The notes under the pieces: generated by a model
What the model was told of the DNA's origin: nothing
Database searches by the model: none
Seen by the model: only the letters and a program-made list of their open reading frames with translations
From: Acinetobacter sp. ANC 5054
GTDB lineage: Bacteria; Pseudomonadota; Gammaproteobacteria; Pseudomonadales; Moraxellaceae
NCBI RefSeq assembly: GCF_002135295.1
Contig: NZ_NEGG01000002.1
Span: 155,166 to 219,165, forward strand
DNA length: 64,000 nucleotides
Reading direction: 5' to 3'
Part shown: positions 7,984 to 16,954 of the stretch, piece after piece
Layout of the letters: the number at the start of each line of letters is the position of its first letter
Position numbering within the stretch: the stretch's first letter is position 1
Made by a program: the position numbers and the translations under genes

Positions 7984-9399
7984 TTACAAGCTGTAGTACA
8001 TATCAAACTCAACTGGGTGAGTTGTTGTATTTAAACGACGAACATCTTCGCGTTTAACTTCAACATAAGCATCCAGCATATCTTTAGTGAACACACCGCC
8101 TTTAAGAAGGTAATCATGATCAGCTTCAAGTGCGTCAAGCGCCATTTCTAGGCTATGCGCAACTGTTGGGATTTTAGCTTCTTCTTCAGGAGGAAGGTCA
8201 TACAAGTTTTTGTCTGCAGCTTCACCTGGGTGGATCTTGTTTTGGATACCGTCAAGACCAGCCATCAACAATGCAGCAAAACCTAAGTACGGGTTCATCA
8301 TTGGATCAGGGAAACGTGCTTCGATACGTTTGCCTTTCGGGCTAGAAACGTAAGGAATACGGATTGAAGCTGAACGGTTACGTGCTGAGTAAGCAAGCAT
8401 GATCGGTGCTTCGAAATGCGGCACTAAACGCTTGTACGAGTTTGTAGAAGGGTTAGTAATTGCATTCAATGAACGAGCGTGTTTGATGATACCACCAATG
8501 AAATACAATGCCATTTCTGAAAGGCCTGCATATTCATCGCCAGCAAACAAGTTCTTGCCATCTTTAGAGATAGACACGTGAACGTGCATACCCGAACCGT
8601 TATCACCTACCATTGGTTTAGGCATGAAAGTCGCAGTTTTAGCGTATTGGTGTGCAACGTTCCAAACCGCATATTTGAACTGTTGAACTTCGTCCGCTTT
8701 ACGAACCATAGTGTTGAAGCTCACACCAATTTCTAATTGGCAAGATGCAACTTCGTGGTGATGTACTTCTACACGACCTGGGCCCATGATGTCTTCAATT
8801 TTTGCACACATGTCTGCACGCATATCTTGTGAAGAATCAACTGGTGGAACTGGGAAGTAACCGCCTTTAACGCGTGGACGGTGACCAGAGTTACCCGCTT
8901 CGTAGTCTTTACCAGTAGACCAAGCAGCTTCTTCAGCGATTAATGTATGGCGCGCGCCAGACATGTCGATGTCCCACTTCACTTCGTCAAATACGAAGAA
9001 TTCTGGTTCTGGACCAAAGAAAGCTGTATCACCGATACCAGTTGATTTGAGGTACTCTTCTGCACGGCGAGCGATAGAGCGTGGGTCACGGTCATAACCT
9101 TGACCAGTTGATGGTTCGATAACGTCACAAGTTACCACAACTGTAGCTTCAGCGAAGAACGGGTCAAGGAAGCAAGTTTCAGCATCTGGGCGAAGGATCA
9201 TGTCAGACGCTTCGATACCTTTCCAACCAGCAATTGACGAACCGTCAAACATTTTGCCGTCTTCAAACGTATCTTCGTCAATTGTATCTGCCGGGTAAGT
9301 TACGTGTTGCTCTTTACCCTTAGTATCCGTGAAACGAAAATCGACCCATTTTGCGCCACTTTCTTGGATGAGTTGAAGGACCTTGTTCGCCATGCTCAT
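7984..9399 (-). CDS. glnA: Glutamine synthetase, type I
   Basis: Cytoplasmic dodecameric enzyme making glutamine from glutamate, ammonia and ATP; the main point of ammonia assimilation. The 471 residues fit the GSI-beta class. Visible motifs are DGSSIAGW near residue 52, the metal-binding EVHHHEVA near 212, the ATP site [14 protein letters not shown] near 260, and NLYDLPPEE with Tyr400, the site that GlnE adenylylates in this class. The ATG at 9399 is preceded by GGAGCAAA. Upstream lie a sigma-54 promoter and NtrC-like sites, so it should be induced by nitrogen limitation. Confidence 0.98.
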   Translation of the reverse strand: MSMANKVLQLIQESGAKWVDFRFTDTKGKEQHVTYPADTIDEDTFEDGKMFDGSSIAGWKGIEASDMILRPDAETCFLDPFFAEATVVVTCDVIEPSTGQGYDRDPRSIARRAEEYLKSTGIGDTAFFGPEPEFFVFDEVKWDIDMSGARHTLIAEEAAWSTGKDYEAGNSGHRPRVKGGYFPVPPVDSSQDMRADMCAKIEDIMGPGRVEVHHHEVASCQLEIGVSFNTMVRKADEVQQFKYAVWNVAHQYAKTATFMPKPMVGDNGSGMHVHVSISKDGKNLFAGDEYAGLSEMALYFIGGIIKHARSLNAITNPSTNSYKRLVPHFEAPIMLAYSARNRSASIRIPYVSSPKGKRIEARFPDPMMNPYLGFAALLMAGLDGIQNKIHPGEAADKNLYDLPPEEEAKIPTVAHSLEMALDALEADHDYLLKGGVFTKDMLDAYVEVKREDVRRLNTTTHPVEFDMYYSL

Positions 9400-9457
9400 T
9401 TTGCTCCGATGATTTTTTTGTGCACAATGAAGTGCGTGTTAGTAGTTGGTAGTTATT

Positions 9458-9475
9458 AAGCAATTACCGTACCAA
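9458..9475 (-). promoter_or_regulatory. Sigma-54 (RpoN) promoter of glnA
   Basis: On the minus strand the sequence is TTGGTACGGTAATTGCTT. GG and GC are separated by exactly 10 bp, and the match to the consensus TTGGCACGNNNNTTGCTT has one mismatch (C to T). The predicted start is near 9448, about 50 bp before the glnA ATG. Confidence 0.8.
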
Positions 9476-9569
9476 CTTTAAAAAGCAAAGTTAAAATATT
9501 GAATTCCTTATCAGAATAGAAGATTTCAGCCCGTTACTTTGCTGCTATTATACTGTGTGTCACAGCAAA

Positions 9570-9676
9570 TGCACCATATTCAGCCACTCTTCATCACTTT
9601 TGTTTAAAAAGCTTTTTACGGTGTATCAAAATGGTGCACTAAAATTTAATAAACCCAAATGCACCATAAAGAGTCA
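9570..9676 (-). promoter_or_regulatory. Cluster of NtrC-like enhancer sites
   Basis: The enterobacterial NtrC site is close to TGCACCAAAATGGTGCA. Bases 9622-9638 read TGTATCAAAATGGTGCA, 15 of 17 matching. Half-sites TGCACCATA begin at 9570 and 9660, and TGCACTAAAA at 9635 overlaps the full site. They lie about 120-230 bp upstream of the predicted glnA start, the usual place for NtrC enhancers. Confidence 0.65.
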
Positions 9677-10142
9677 CCTGTTGAGCCTGAAGTTTCCTTT
9701 TTGTTTAAACATTTTTGATGTATTTATGAATTTATTTAAAATCTAATGATTTAGATGCTTAATCCTTAAACATTTACGCATTTTATAATGCATTTTTTAT
9801 CAATATTGAACTTTTCAATACTAAAGCACGGTCCTTCATCTCAATAAAATCATGCGAAAAGATGAATATTTAAACTTAAATACCTTAAAATTTAAGTGCT
9901 CCATTTTGGGGATTTTGCTTCAAAATAGCTCATTATTGAGTATATTTTTTAAAGCTTACTTTGGGATAGTTTATTTCTTGTCATAATTTTAATTTTCAAA
10001 TGTTGTTAATTTCACCAATTAAATGATTCAGACATGATGTCATCAATTTAATTCAATAATTTTAAATCTAAAAAATTCTCTACTTATAAAATGATGTGCA
10101 AGCTACGGCTAAATTGTTCAGCCGAAAATGCTTATTTTTTGC

Positions 10143-10148
10143 TATGAT
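10143..10148 (+). promoter_or_regulatory. Possible trpG promoter -10 element
   Basis: TATGAT preceded by TG-C forms an extended -10 box (TGCTATGAT). The -35 side is poor (TTGTTC lies 23 bp away). A leader of about 130 nt would follow. I see no leader peptide with tandem Trp codons. Confidence 0.3.
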
Positions 10149-10283
10149 TGCTCGAATTCTGTGTTTTTGCTATTTGCGAATCCTTATTTACAGGGCATTA
10201 TTCATGCACTGAAATTTCATCAGAATTCATTCTAATTTTTTATAAGCACAGTTAAGTGCAAAATTTCAAAGGTTAAAACGCTC

Positions 10284-10868
10284 ATGCTTTTGATGATCGA
10301 CAACTATGACTCTTTTACCTACAACATTGTCCAATATTTTGGCGAGTTAAATCAGGAAGTAAAAGTAGTACGTAATGATGCCGTGACATTGGAAGATATT
10401 GAGCGATGGCAACCGAAGTATTTAGTCATTGGTCCCGGCCCTTGTTCACCGTCTGAAGCAGGTATCTCAATTCCTGCTATTCAGCATTTTGCAGGTAAAA
10501 TTCCTTTACTGGGCGTGTGTCTTGGGCATCAAGCGATTGGTCAAGCTTTTGGTGGCGATATTATTCGTGCAAAAAAAGTTATGCACGGTCGTTTGTCGGA
10601 CATGTATCACAGCGATACAGGTATTTTTAGCAACCTCCCTTCTCCATTTGCAGCAACGCGCTATCACTCCTTGGTGATTGATCAAGCGACATTGCCAGAA
10701 TGTTTAGAAGTGACTTGCTGGACCAATGAAGAAGATGGCTCTATGGAAGAGATTATGGGTGTTAAACATAAGACATTGCCTGTTGAAGGCGTGCAGTTCC
10801 ACCCAGAGTCGATTCTCAGTGAGCATGGTCACCAAATCTTCAAAAACTTCTTAGAAATTTACGCTTAA
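10284..10868 (+). CDS. trpG: Anthranilate / aminodeoxychorismate synthase glutamine amidotransferase
   Basis: Class I glutamine amidotransferase subunit that releases ammonia from glutamine for anthranilate synthase. The 194 residues show DNYDSFTYN at the start, the oxyanion motif GPGPCSP near residue 52, the nucleophile GVCLGHQ near 79 and the His-Glu pair in FHPES near 172. It is first in trpG-trpD-trpC, without trpE. In Acinetobacter this subunit is known to serve also the p-aminobenzoate enzyme; no separate pabA is seen here. The gap to trpD is 17 bp. Confidence 0.95.
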   Translation: MLLMIDNYDSFTYNIVQYFGELNQEVKVVRNDAVTLEDIERWQPKYLVIGPGPCSPSEAGISIPAIQHFAGKIPLLGVCLGHQAIGQAFGGDIIRAKKVMHGRLSDMYHSDTGIFSNLPSPFAATRYHSLVIDQATLPECLEVTCWTNEEDGSMEEIMGVKHKTLPVEGVQFHPESILSEHGHQIFKNFLEIYA

Positions 10869-10885
10869 TCGAGTGCAATAGAATT

Positions 10886-11932
10886 ATGAATATTCAACAA
10901 GCTTTAAATAACATCACAAAAAATATTGAGCTCACTCAACCTCAAATGGAAGAAGTGATGCGTACCATCATGCTTGGCGAAGCATCGCCAGCGCAGATTG
11001 GTGCACTGATGATGGGTCTACGCTTAAAAGGTGAAAGTATTGACGAAATTACGGCTGCCGCACGTGTTATGCGTGAGTTCGCCATTAAAATTGATGTCAG
11101 CGACCTACCTCACTTAGTTGATATTGTCGGTACAGGTGGTGACGGTCAAAACTTGTTTAACGTATCGACTGCATCAAGTTTTGTCATTGCTGCTGCGGGT
11201 GCAACCATTGCTAAACATGGCGGTCGTGGCGTGTCGTCTAAATCAGGCTCATCTGACCTTCTAGAGCAAGCAGGTATTAACCTCGACCTTAGCATGGAAC
11301 AAACAGAGCGTTGTATCCGTGAAATGGGCGTGGGTTTCTTATTTGCTCCAAATCATCATAAAGCAATGAAATATGCTGCTGGTCCACGTAAAGAATTGGG
11401 CTTCCGTAGCATTTTCAATTTACTTGGCCCGCTTACGAATCCGGCTGGTGTAAATCGCTTTGTGATTGGGGTATTTTCTACAGAACTTTGCCGTCCGATT
11501 GCTGAAGTTTTAAAACAGCTTGGTGCCGAACATGCCATGGTTGTACATTCTAAAGATGGCTTAGATGAGATCAGCCTTGCTTCAAGCACCTATGTTGCTG
11601 AGCTTAAAAATGGTGAAGTGACTGAATGGGAAATTCAACCTGAAGCTGTGGATATTGAGTCGCAAACATTAACTGGGCTCTCTGTAGACAGTGCTGCGGA
11701 AAGTCTGACATTAATTAAAGATGCTTTAGGTAAGAATAAATCTGCACTTGGTGAAAAAGCGGCAAATATGATTGCGCTCAATGCAGGTGCTGGCATTTAT
11801 GTATCAGGCTTAACCAGCAACTATAAACAAGGTGTAGCATTGGCTCATGACATTATTTATGGTGGTCAAGCCTTAGAAAAAATGGGCATTTTGTCTGAAT
11901 TCACCAAAACTTTAAAAGAATACGAAGCTTAA
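10886..11932 (+). CDS. trpD: Anthranilate phosphoribosyltransferase
   Basis: Transfers phosphoribose from PRPP to anthranilate, second step of tryptophan synthesis. The 348-residue length is normal for a stand-alone TrpD. The PRPP loop VGTGGDG is at about residues 81-87, followed by NVSTASS and [13 protein letters not shown]. It lies between trpG (17 bp upstream) and trpC (15 bp downstream). Confidence 0.96.
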   Translation: MNIQQALNNITKNIELTQPQMEEVMRTIMLGEASPAQIGALMMGLRLKGESIDEITAAARVMREFAIKIDVSDLPHLVDIVGTGGDGQNLFNVSTASSFVIAAAGATIAKHGGRGVSSKSGSSDLLEQAGINLDLSMEQTERCIREMGVGFLFAPNHHKAMKYAAGPRKELGFRSIFNLLGPLTNPAGVNRFVIGVFSTELCRPIAEVLKQLGAEHAMVVHSKDGLDEISLASSTYVAELKNGEVTEWEIQPEAVDIESQTLTGLSVDSAAESLTLIKDALGKNKSALGEKAANMIALNAGAGIYVSGLTSNYKQGVALAHDIIYGGQALEKMGILSEFTKTLKEYEA

Positions 11933-11947
11933 GATTAGGAAAAGATC

Positions 11948-12754
11948 ATGGTAGATATCGCAAATACAATTTTAGGAAAAATTGTAGATCGCAAAAAGGA
12001 AGAGTTTGCTATTCGTCTTAAGCAACGTAGCTATAAAGATGTAGAAGAATTGGCTCAAGCTGCTACACCTGTACGCGGTTTTGCTCAGTCTGTACAAAGT
12101 ATGCGCCCTGGGGTTATTGCTGAAATTAAAAAGGCATCACCATCAAAAGGCATCATTCGTGAAAATTTCAACCCAGCTGAAATTGCACAGCAGTATCAAG
12201 ACGCGGGTGCGGCATGTTTATCAGTATTAACTGATGTCGACTTTTTCCAAGGCGCGGATGAAAACATTCAAATCGCACGTTCAAATTGTGACCTGCCTGC
12301 CCTGCGTAAAGACTTTTTGATTGATCCTTATGGCGTGATTGAAGCACGTGCTTTGCATGCGGATTGCATCTTACTCATTGTGGCTTGTTTGTCAGATCAA
12401 CAACTTGAAGAAATGTCGAAAACTGCATTTGAGCACAATCTCGATGTGTTAGTTGAAGTACATGATGAAGCTGAGCTTGAACGCGCTTTGCGTCTTTCTG
12501 ATCGCTGCTTACTTGGTGTCAATAACCGTAATTTAAAAACCTTTGATGTCGATTTAAATACATCACTGCGTTTGAAAAAACTACTTGAGCCTTCACGCCT
12601 ACTGGTAACAGAAAGTGGGATTACCACACCTGCTGATGTCGCAATGATGCAGGAACATGACATTCATGCTTTCTTAGTGGGTGAAAGCTTTATGAAACAG
12701 CCGCGCCCTGATCAGGCGTTTAAAGAATTGTTTGGTGTGCCAAAAGCCATTTAA
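11948..12754 (+). CDS. trpC: Indole-3-glycerol phosphate synthase
   Basis: TIM-barrel enzyme closing the indole ring from carboxyphenylaminodeoxyribulose phosphate. At 268 residues it is a stand-alone TrpC, not the TrpC-TrpF fusion of enterics. It has EIKKASPSKG with the catalytic Lys near residue 60, LRKDFL near 118, VNNRNL near 194 and TESGI near 224. The ribosome site TAGGAAAAG stands seven bases upstream. It is last gene of trpGDC and is followed at once by a strong terminator. Confidence 0.97.
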   Translation: MVDIANTILGKIVDRKKEEFAIRLKQRSYKDVEELAQAATPVRGFAQSVQSMRPGVIAEIKKASPSKGIIRENFNPAEIAQQYQDAGAACLSVLTDVDFFQGADENIQIARSNCDLPALRKDFLIDPYGVIEARALHADCILLIVACLSDQQLEEMSKTAFEHNLDVLVEVHDEAELERALRLSDRCLLGVNNRNLKTFDVDLNTSLRLKKLLEPSRLLVTESGITTPADVAMMQEHDIHAFLVGESFMKQPRPDQAFKELFGVPKAI

Positions 12755-12762
12755 GAAACACA

Positions 12763-12796
12763 AAATTCAGGGTGCTACGGCATCCTGAATTTTTTC
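12763..12796 (+). terminator. Terminator of trpGDC
   Basis: AAATTCAGGGTGC and GCATCCTGAATTT pair around TACG with one mismatch, followed by a T run. A GTG in the loop region could begin the next gene's frame, but its position inside this hairpin argues against that. Confidence 0.9.
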
Positions 12797-12819
12797 TTCC
12801 CCACCTCGATAGCGTATAT

Positions 12820-13443
12820 ATGTCTCATTCCCCTGTTAAAGAAATTATCAATCAAGCTCAGCATTTCACCCCTTATGAGCAGATGATTATCGGTATCAAT
12901 CATTGCTTAGGCTTCAATAAATATAAACAAGATGTAGAAAAGGGACGTACATGGATTTGGGTATCTGCAGCCTACTATGGACTTTTTATTGCACAGTATA
13001 ATTGGGCTTTAACGTGGACAGAATCACCAAGTTATAACATTGAGCATGATATTTCCGTAGATGAGATAAAAGTTTTAGCTGAAAAAAATGACTTAGCCGC
13101 TTTGTATATGCTGGGCGTGTATTTTACGGAATGCGATCCTGAACTTGCCGTACAATGCTATCAAAAAGCTGCTGATAGCAACTTTTACCCAGCAATCAAT
13201 AATTTGGCAGATAAATATGAGACAGGCTCAGGGGTTGAGCAAAACATTCATAAAGCGATTGAGTTATATGAAATTGCAGCACAACAACATATTGCAGCTG
13301 CCGAATGGAGCCTCGGATTACTTTATTTTAATGGTGAACTAATAAATCAAGATCTTGAGTTGGCAAAATATTGGTTAACTAAAGCAGATAATAATGGCTG
13401 GCCTCAGGCTCAAGAACTTTTAGACGTGTTAGATGAAAATTGA
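12820..13443 (+). CDS. Cytoplasmic Sel1-repeat protein
   Basis: A 207-residue protein without signal peptide. The first 90 residues have no family I recognise. The second half holds three Sel1-like repeats (about residues 92-195: ALYMLGVYF, AINNLADKYETGSGV, AEWSLGLLYFNGELI). Sel1 solenoids bind other proteins; the partner is unknown. I start it at the ATG at 12820 rather than a GTG at 12772, because that GTG lies inside the trp terminator hairpin. Confidence 0.75.
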   Translation: MSHSPVKEIINQAQHFTPYEQMIIGINHCLGFNKYKQDVEKGRTWIWVSAAYYGLFIAQYNWALTWTESPSYNIEHDISVDEIKVLAEKNDLAALYMLGVYFTECDPELAVQCYQKAADSNFYPAINNLADKYETGSGVEQNIHKAIELYEIAAQQHIAAAEWSLGLLYFNGELINQDLELAKYWLTKADNNGWPQAQELLDVLDEN

Positions 13444-13544
13444 CTGTCGCTAAATGAATACCCAAGCTCAGTAAACTAACTTAAACTTTTTGATCTCCAC
13501 GACTTGAGCCATGTAATACTTAAATCAATATAAAGCCATTCCAG

Positions 13545-13573
13545 TTCAAATCAGTCGCATTTCAGGCTATAAT
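13545..13573 (+). promoter_or_regulatory. Probable promoter of the Smr gene
   Basis: TTCAAA at 13545-13550, 17-bp spacer and a perfect TATAAT at 13568-13573. The predicted start is near 13580, about 30 bp before the ATG. Confidence 0.55.
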
Positions 13574-13609
13574 TGTCCTAAATTTTTGTACATTTCCCGT
13601 TTATTCATT

Positions 13610-14299
13610 ATGAGCAAACACGATTCTTCGCTTTCTAAAGATCAGTACAATCTACTGAAATCTTTTAAAAAGCAAATTACGAATCCACATTCCTCAAATA
13701 TTGCTAAACAGCCTGAGCCAAAGCCAAAGACTGTTGAGCAAGAGCAGGAAGATGACTTCGCATTATTCCAGAAGCAAATGCAAGGTGTTCAAAAGATTAA
13801 TGCCGGCAATGTTGCAAAAATGGATAAAGCCAGTCGCAAGAAGCCAGATGCACAGACTTTAGCAAAACGTGCTTCAGCCATTGGACCGATGGAAACAGAT
13901 GATGCTTTATTGTCTGATACCCAAGCGATGCTCAACCCTGTCGCAAGCCAAGCGGCTTTAAGCTACCGCATAGCAACCTTGCAACATAAAGTCTTTGAAG
14001 ATTTGAAAGCTGGAAATTTACGCTGGTTTGAAGCTGTAGACCTACATGGCTGTACAGTTGAAGAAGCACGCCAAGCCGTACTCCAAATTATTCAAATTGC
14101 AAAAGACGAAAATCAGAATGTTTTAAAAATTGTGCACGGCAAAGGTCCCGAAGCCATTTTAAAAACCTATGTAAATAGCTGGTTGCGTCAACATCGTGAT
14201 GTATTGGCTTTTGTCAGTGCCCCTGAAAAGCAAGGCGGAACTGGTGCAGTTCTCGTGCTTTTAAAACGTGCTGAAAAGAACCCAAAGTTTAATCAGTAA
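13610..14299 (+). CDS. Smr domain protein
   Basis: A 229-residue protein with a charged, probably disordered N-terminal half and a C-terminal Smr domain (about residues 145-225). The Smr signature is clear: DLHGCTVEEA and, about 40 residues later, VHGKGPEAILKTYV. Stand-alone Smr proteins of this kind (YdaL/SmrA type) can nick DNA or RNA, and the same domain ends MutS2; the role here is unknown. I start at the ATG at 13610; a TTG frame start at 13586 lies almost on the predicted transcript start. Confidence 0.85.
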   Translation: MSKHDSSLSKDQYNLLKSFKKQITNPHSSNIAKQPEPKPKTVEQEQEDDFALFQKQMQGVQKINAGNVAKMDKASRKKPDAQTLAKRASAIGPMETDDALLSDTQAMLNPVASQAALSYRIATLQHKVFEDLKAGNLRWFEAVDLHGCTVEEARQAVLQIIQIAKDENQNVLKIVHGKGPEAILKTYVNSWLRQHRDVLAFVSAPEKQGGTGAVLVLLKRAEKNPKFNQ

Positions 14300-14320
14300 T
14301 CGGATTTTTCCCCAAAAGAA

Positions 14321-14350
14321 GGCATTGTAATAGTTTTCTGCTACAATGCC
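14321..14350. repeat. Perfect 9-bp inverted repeat upstream of folE
   Basis: GGCATTGTA at 14321-14329 and TACAATGCC at 14342-14350 are perfect inverse copies around a 12-nt centre. There is no T run, so it is not a typical terminator. It lies 39 bp before the folE start and could be an operator or a leader hairpin. Confidence 0.55.
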
Positions 14351-14388
14351 GTCCTTGTTCAATCTCTCAGTGTAAGTGAACACCTCTT

Positions 14389-14943
14389 ATGTCTATGCAG
14401 CAATCCTACGCAAATATCCTAACTGCCGTTGGCGAAGATCTGAATCGCCCAGGTCTTAAAGATACGCCGATGCGTGCTGCTAAAGCTTTTTCTTATCTGA
14501 CTTCTGGTTATAGTCAGACACTTGAAGAAGTGACCAACAATGCGGTTTTTCCATCCGAAAACCGTGAAATGGTGTTGGTTAAAAACATCGAATTTTACTC
14601 TTTGTGTGAACACCATCTGCTTCCATTTCATGGTCGCGTACATATCGCCTATTTGCCTGAAGGCAATGTATTGGGTTTATCTAAATTTGCCCGTATTACC
14701 GAAATGTTTGCACGTCGCTTACAAATTCAAGAAAATCTGACTCAACAAATTGCTGAAGCCGTTGCGGAAGTGACTGGCGCTCGCGGTGTTGCTGTGGTTA
14801 TCGATTCAGCGCATATGTGCATGATGATGCGTGGTGTTGGAAAGCAAGAATCAACAACACGTACCGTGTCGTTTACTGGTGACTTTAAAACCAATAAAGA
14901 AGAACGACGCGAATTCTTAAGCGCCGTGCCTGAAAGTTACTAA
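14389..14943 (+). CDS. folE: GTP cyclohydrolase I
   Basis: Opens GTP to dihydroneopterin triphosphate, first step of folate synthesis and also the source of the queuosine precursor pathway. The 184 residues are normal. The zinc ligands are in [10 protein letters not shown] (Cys and His near residues 70-73) and AHMCMMMRG (Cys near 145). The pathway link to queF at 31 kb is indirect, through queuosine synthesis. It stands alone between an inverted repeat and a terminator. Confidence 0.97.
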   Translation: MSMQQSYANILTAVGEDLNRPGLKDTPMRAAKAFSYLTSGYSQTLEEVTNNAVFPSENREMVLVKNIEFYSLCEHHLLPFHGRVHIAYLPEGNVLGLSKFARITEMFARRLQIQENLTQQIAEAVAEVTGARGVAVVIDSAHMCMMMRGVGKQESTTRTVSFTGDFKTNKEERREFLSAVPESY

Positions 14944-14957
14944 TTTAATTTTAGTTT

Positions 14958-14989
14958 AAAAAGCCTCAATCTGTATTGAGGCTTTTTTT
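14958..14989 (+). terminator. Terminator after folE
   Basis: AAGCCTCAAT and ATTGAGGCTT pair around CTGT, followed by a T run. Confidence 0.9.
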
Positions 14990-15052
14990 ATTTATGCTTA
15001 AATGTGCTGCAAATTTAAATTCTTTATTGCTCAACGATTGTCAGGATGATGT

Positions 15053-15409
15053 ATGTCTCACATATTTTTAGCGGGTCAAGGTATTACACAAGCTGAACCG
15101 AGTATTGATTACCCTCGCCCAGACCGATTAGTCGCTGGCAATCCTAAGCGTCAAACACAAAGCTTATATGTACATCCAAATATGGATTGCGGTATTTGGC
15201 AATGTGAAGTCGGTGCATGGAATATTGTATTTGCAGACAATAAACAAGAATTTTTTAATGTTATTGAAGGTTTGGTTCGCATTCATGACCAAGCTGGAAA
15301 TTACATTGAAGTCAGCGCTGGCAATGCGGGTGTCATTCCACCGAGTTTCATCGGTACTTTTGAAGTCGTTGAAACTGTCAAAAAATATTATGTTGTAGTC
15401 GAAGTTTAA
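15053..15409 (+). CDS. Cupin domain protein (DUF861/cupin_3 type)
   Basis: A 118-residue single-domain cupin. The pattern GIWQCEVGAWNI...EFFNVIEGLVRIHD...GNAGVIPPSFIGTFEV matches the short cupin_3 family found in ureidoglycine aminohydrolase and EutQ. The usual metal-binding His residues are largely replaced, so it may bind a small molecule rather than catalyse. No neighbour suggests a pathway. It converges on the diguanylate cyclase gene. Confidence 0.8.
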   Translation: MSHIFLAGQGITQAEPSIDYPRPDRLVAGNPKRQTQSLYVHPNMDCGIWQCEVGAWNIVFADNKQEFFNVIEGLVRIHDQAGNYIEVSAGNAGVIPPSFIGTFEVVETVKKYYVVVEV

Positions 15410-15431
15410 GCCACGTAATGTTCGTTCGAAA

Positions 15432-15456
15432 ATAAAAAACTCCCACTGATGGGAGT
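15432..15456. terminator. Shared terminator between converging genes
   Basis: ACTCCCA and TGGGAGT pair around CTGA. The T run is good on the minus strand and weak on the plus strand. Confidence 0.7.
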
Positions 15457-15473
15457 GTTTATGGCTTAACTAT

Positions 15474-16850
15474 TTACACACGAGACAAATGTTGAGTGAC
15501 CTGTATACAGTTTCGTCCATTATTTTTTGCGGCATAAAGTGCATGGTCGGCAGCATCGAGGAAGCGTTGATAATCTGGATGGCCATCATATAAAACACAG
15601 CCCACGCTAATCGTGAAACTAAATTGTTGACCTTGTACCGTTCGGATCACACCTTTTTCAATATAGCTGCGTACACTTTCTGCAATACTCATGGCACGAA
15701 CCAAGTCTGTATCGACCAAAAGTAATAAAAATTCTTCTCCACCAATACGGAAAGCATAGTCACTGCCCTGACTAAAACGTTGCAAAGTTTCGCCAATAAA
15801 TTTAAGTGCTAAATCCCCAGCTGCATGACCAAATTTATCGTTAATATTTTTAAAGTAGTCAGCATCAAAAGCCAAAAGAGAAAGTGGGGCTTGTTTTTGG
15901 CGAGCAAAATTAATTTCACGCGATACAATCGTGTTTAAATAACGTCGGTTTAAAAGCTGCGTCAGTGAGTCATTACCCGATTCAATGTATTCAGCAACTT
16001 GGAACAATTGATCAACTAAGTGCTGAATTTCTCGATTAATTTCACGAATTTTTTGAATAAATTCTTGAAGCTGTTGTCGATCTTCAATCTTCATCGTTTG
16101 TTCTGTTAGCGCATCAACTTTATAAATTCGGTCAATAACCAACTGTACTTGATCTGAACCTGAAAATGCATACGCTGCCTTATGGATAAACCACAAACCA
16201 AATTCAGACTTCGAAAATAACGGATGATAAAAACCCACTGCACCAGAGAAAATTTTATACATCAGTTCATTTTCCCAATCGAGTAATGAACCACGCTGTT
16301 TGTCTTTATGTACTGCAACATCCTGCATAGCAGAAAATAAACGATAATTATGTTTGATTTCTTGGCTCTTTTCAGTGTTTAACTCATAAGAGCGACACAT
16401 AATTTCCGTACTTAATCCCATAATTTGTACAAGGTAGCTGCACATGTGCAGCACATTATGGGTATTATTTTGTTCTAATAATTCAAAGATTTTACGTTCT
16501 ATTTCACGTACACCACGCATAATAAACCATGATGGAATACCAATACGTGCATGGACCATACCAACTTTTTGCTGACGTTTTACCGCAGGTTCAAATTGAA
16601 AGTTAATGGCAACTTCAAACGTTTCTAGCAACCATTTTCTTAATGTGTCAATTAATCTTTTTTGAATGATATCGTCTTTAAAAAAATGTGCGGCTTCTGG
16701 CTCTAATAGCATCTGCTCATAGAAAACAGTCACTAAATGTTCGACATGAGTTTGTATAAAACGCAGCGCTGCAAGATGTTCTGTTTCAGTATATTGATCA
16801 CAAATATTTGCCCAAGCCTGGCTAAGACTGGTTATACATTCTTGATTCAT
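15474..16850 (-). CDS. Globin-coupled heme sensor diguanylate cyclase (DosC-like)
   Basis: Makes cyclic-di-GMP in response to a gas. Residues 1-155 form a sensor globin: His100 in KVGMVHARIGI is the likely proximal heme ligand and Tyr44 in VFYEQM the likely distal one, matching DosC/YddV of E. coli, an oxygen sensor of nearly the same length (about 460). A helical middle domain (about 160-295) leads to a GGDEF domain with an intact active site GGEEF at 370-374. The usual RxxD inhibitory site is replaced by QGSD, so product feedback at that site is probably lost. The gene is alone on its transcript. Confidence 0.9.
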   Translation of the reverse strand: MNQECITSLSQAWANICDQYTETEHLAALRFIQTHVEHLVTVFYEQMLLEPEAAHFFKDDIIQKRLIDTLRKWLLETFEVAINFQFEPAVKRQQKVGMVHARIGIPSWFIMRGVREIERKIFELLEQNNTHNVLHMCSYLVQIMGLSTEIMCRSYELNTEKSQEIKHNYRLFSAMQDVAVHKDKQRGSLLDWENELMYKIFSGAVGFYHPLFSKSEFGLWFIHKAAYAFSGSDQVQLVIDRIYKVDALTEQTMKIEDRQQLQEFIQKIREINREIQHLVDQLFQVAEYIESGNDSLTQLLNRRYLNTIVSREINFARQKQAPLSLLAFDADYFKNINDKFGHAAGDLALKFIGETLQRFSQGSDYAFRIGGEEFLLLLVDTDLVRAMSIAESVRSYIEKGVIRTVQGQQFSFTISVGCVLYDGHPDYQRFLDAADHALYAAKNNGRNCIQVTQHLSRV

Positions 16851-16954
16851 AGAAGCGTTTTTCCGCAGCGATACAAAGCCACAGATGATACCCTTCTTTA
16901 TTGAATTTTATATATTATTTTAATTGATATTTCCATTTTAAAAACAGAATAAAA

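Larger units (their letters stand above)
9400..10283. other. Long glnA-trpG control region
   Basis: 884 bp between the divergent glnA and trpG genes. The left 280 bp hold the sigma-54 promoter and NtrC-like sites listed separately. The middle (about 9750-10100) is very AT-rich and I see nothing defined in it. The right end holds a possible trpG promoter. A 63-codon frame at 9555-9746 overlaps the regulatory sites and has no ribosome site, so I do not accept it as a gene. Confidence 0.6.

Noticed and set aside
9555..9746. 63-codon open frame upstream of glnA
   Set aside because: It has no ribosome site, has odd composition and overlaps the NtrC-like sites, which explain the sequence better.
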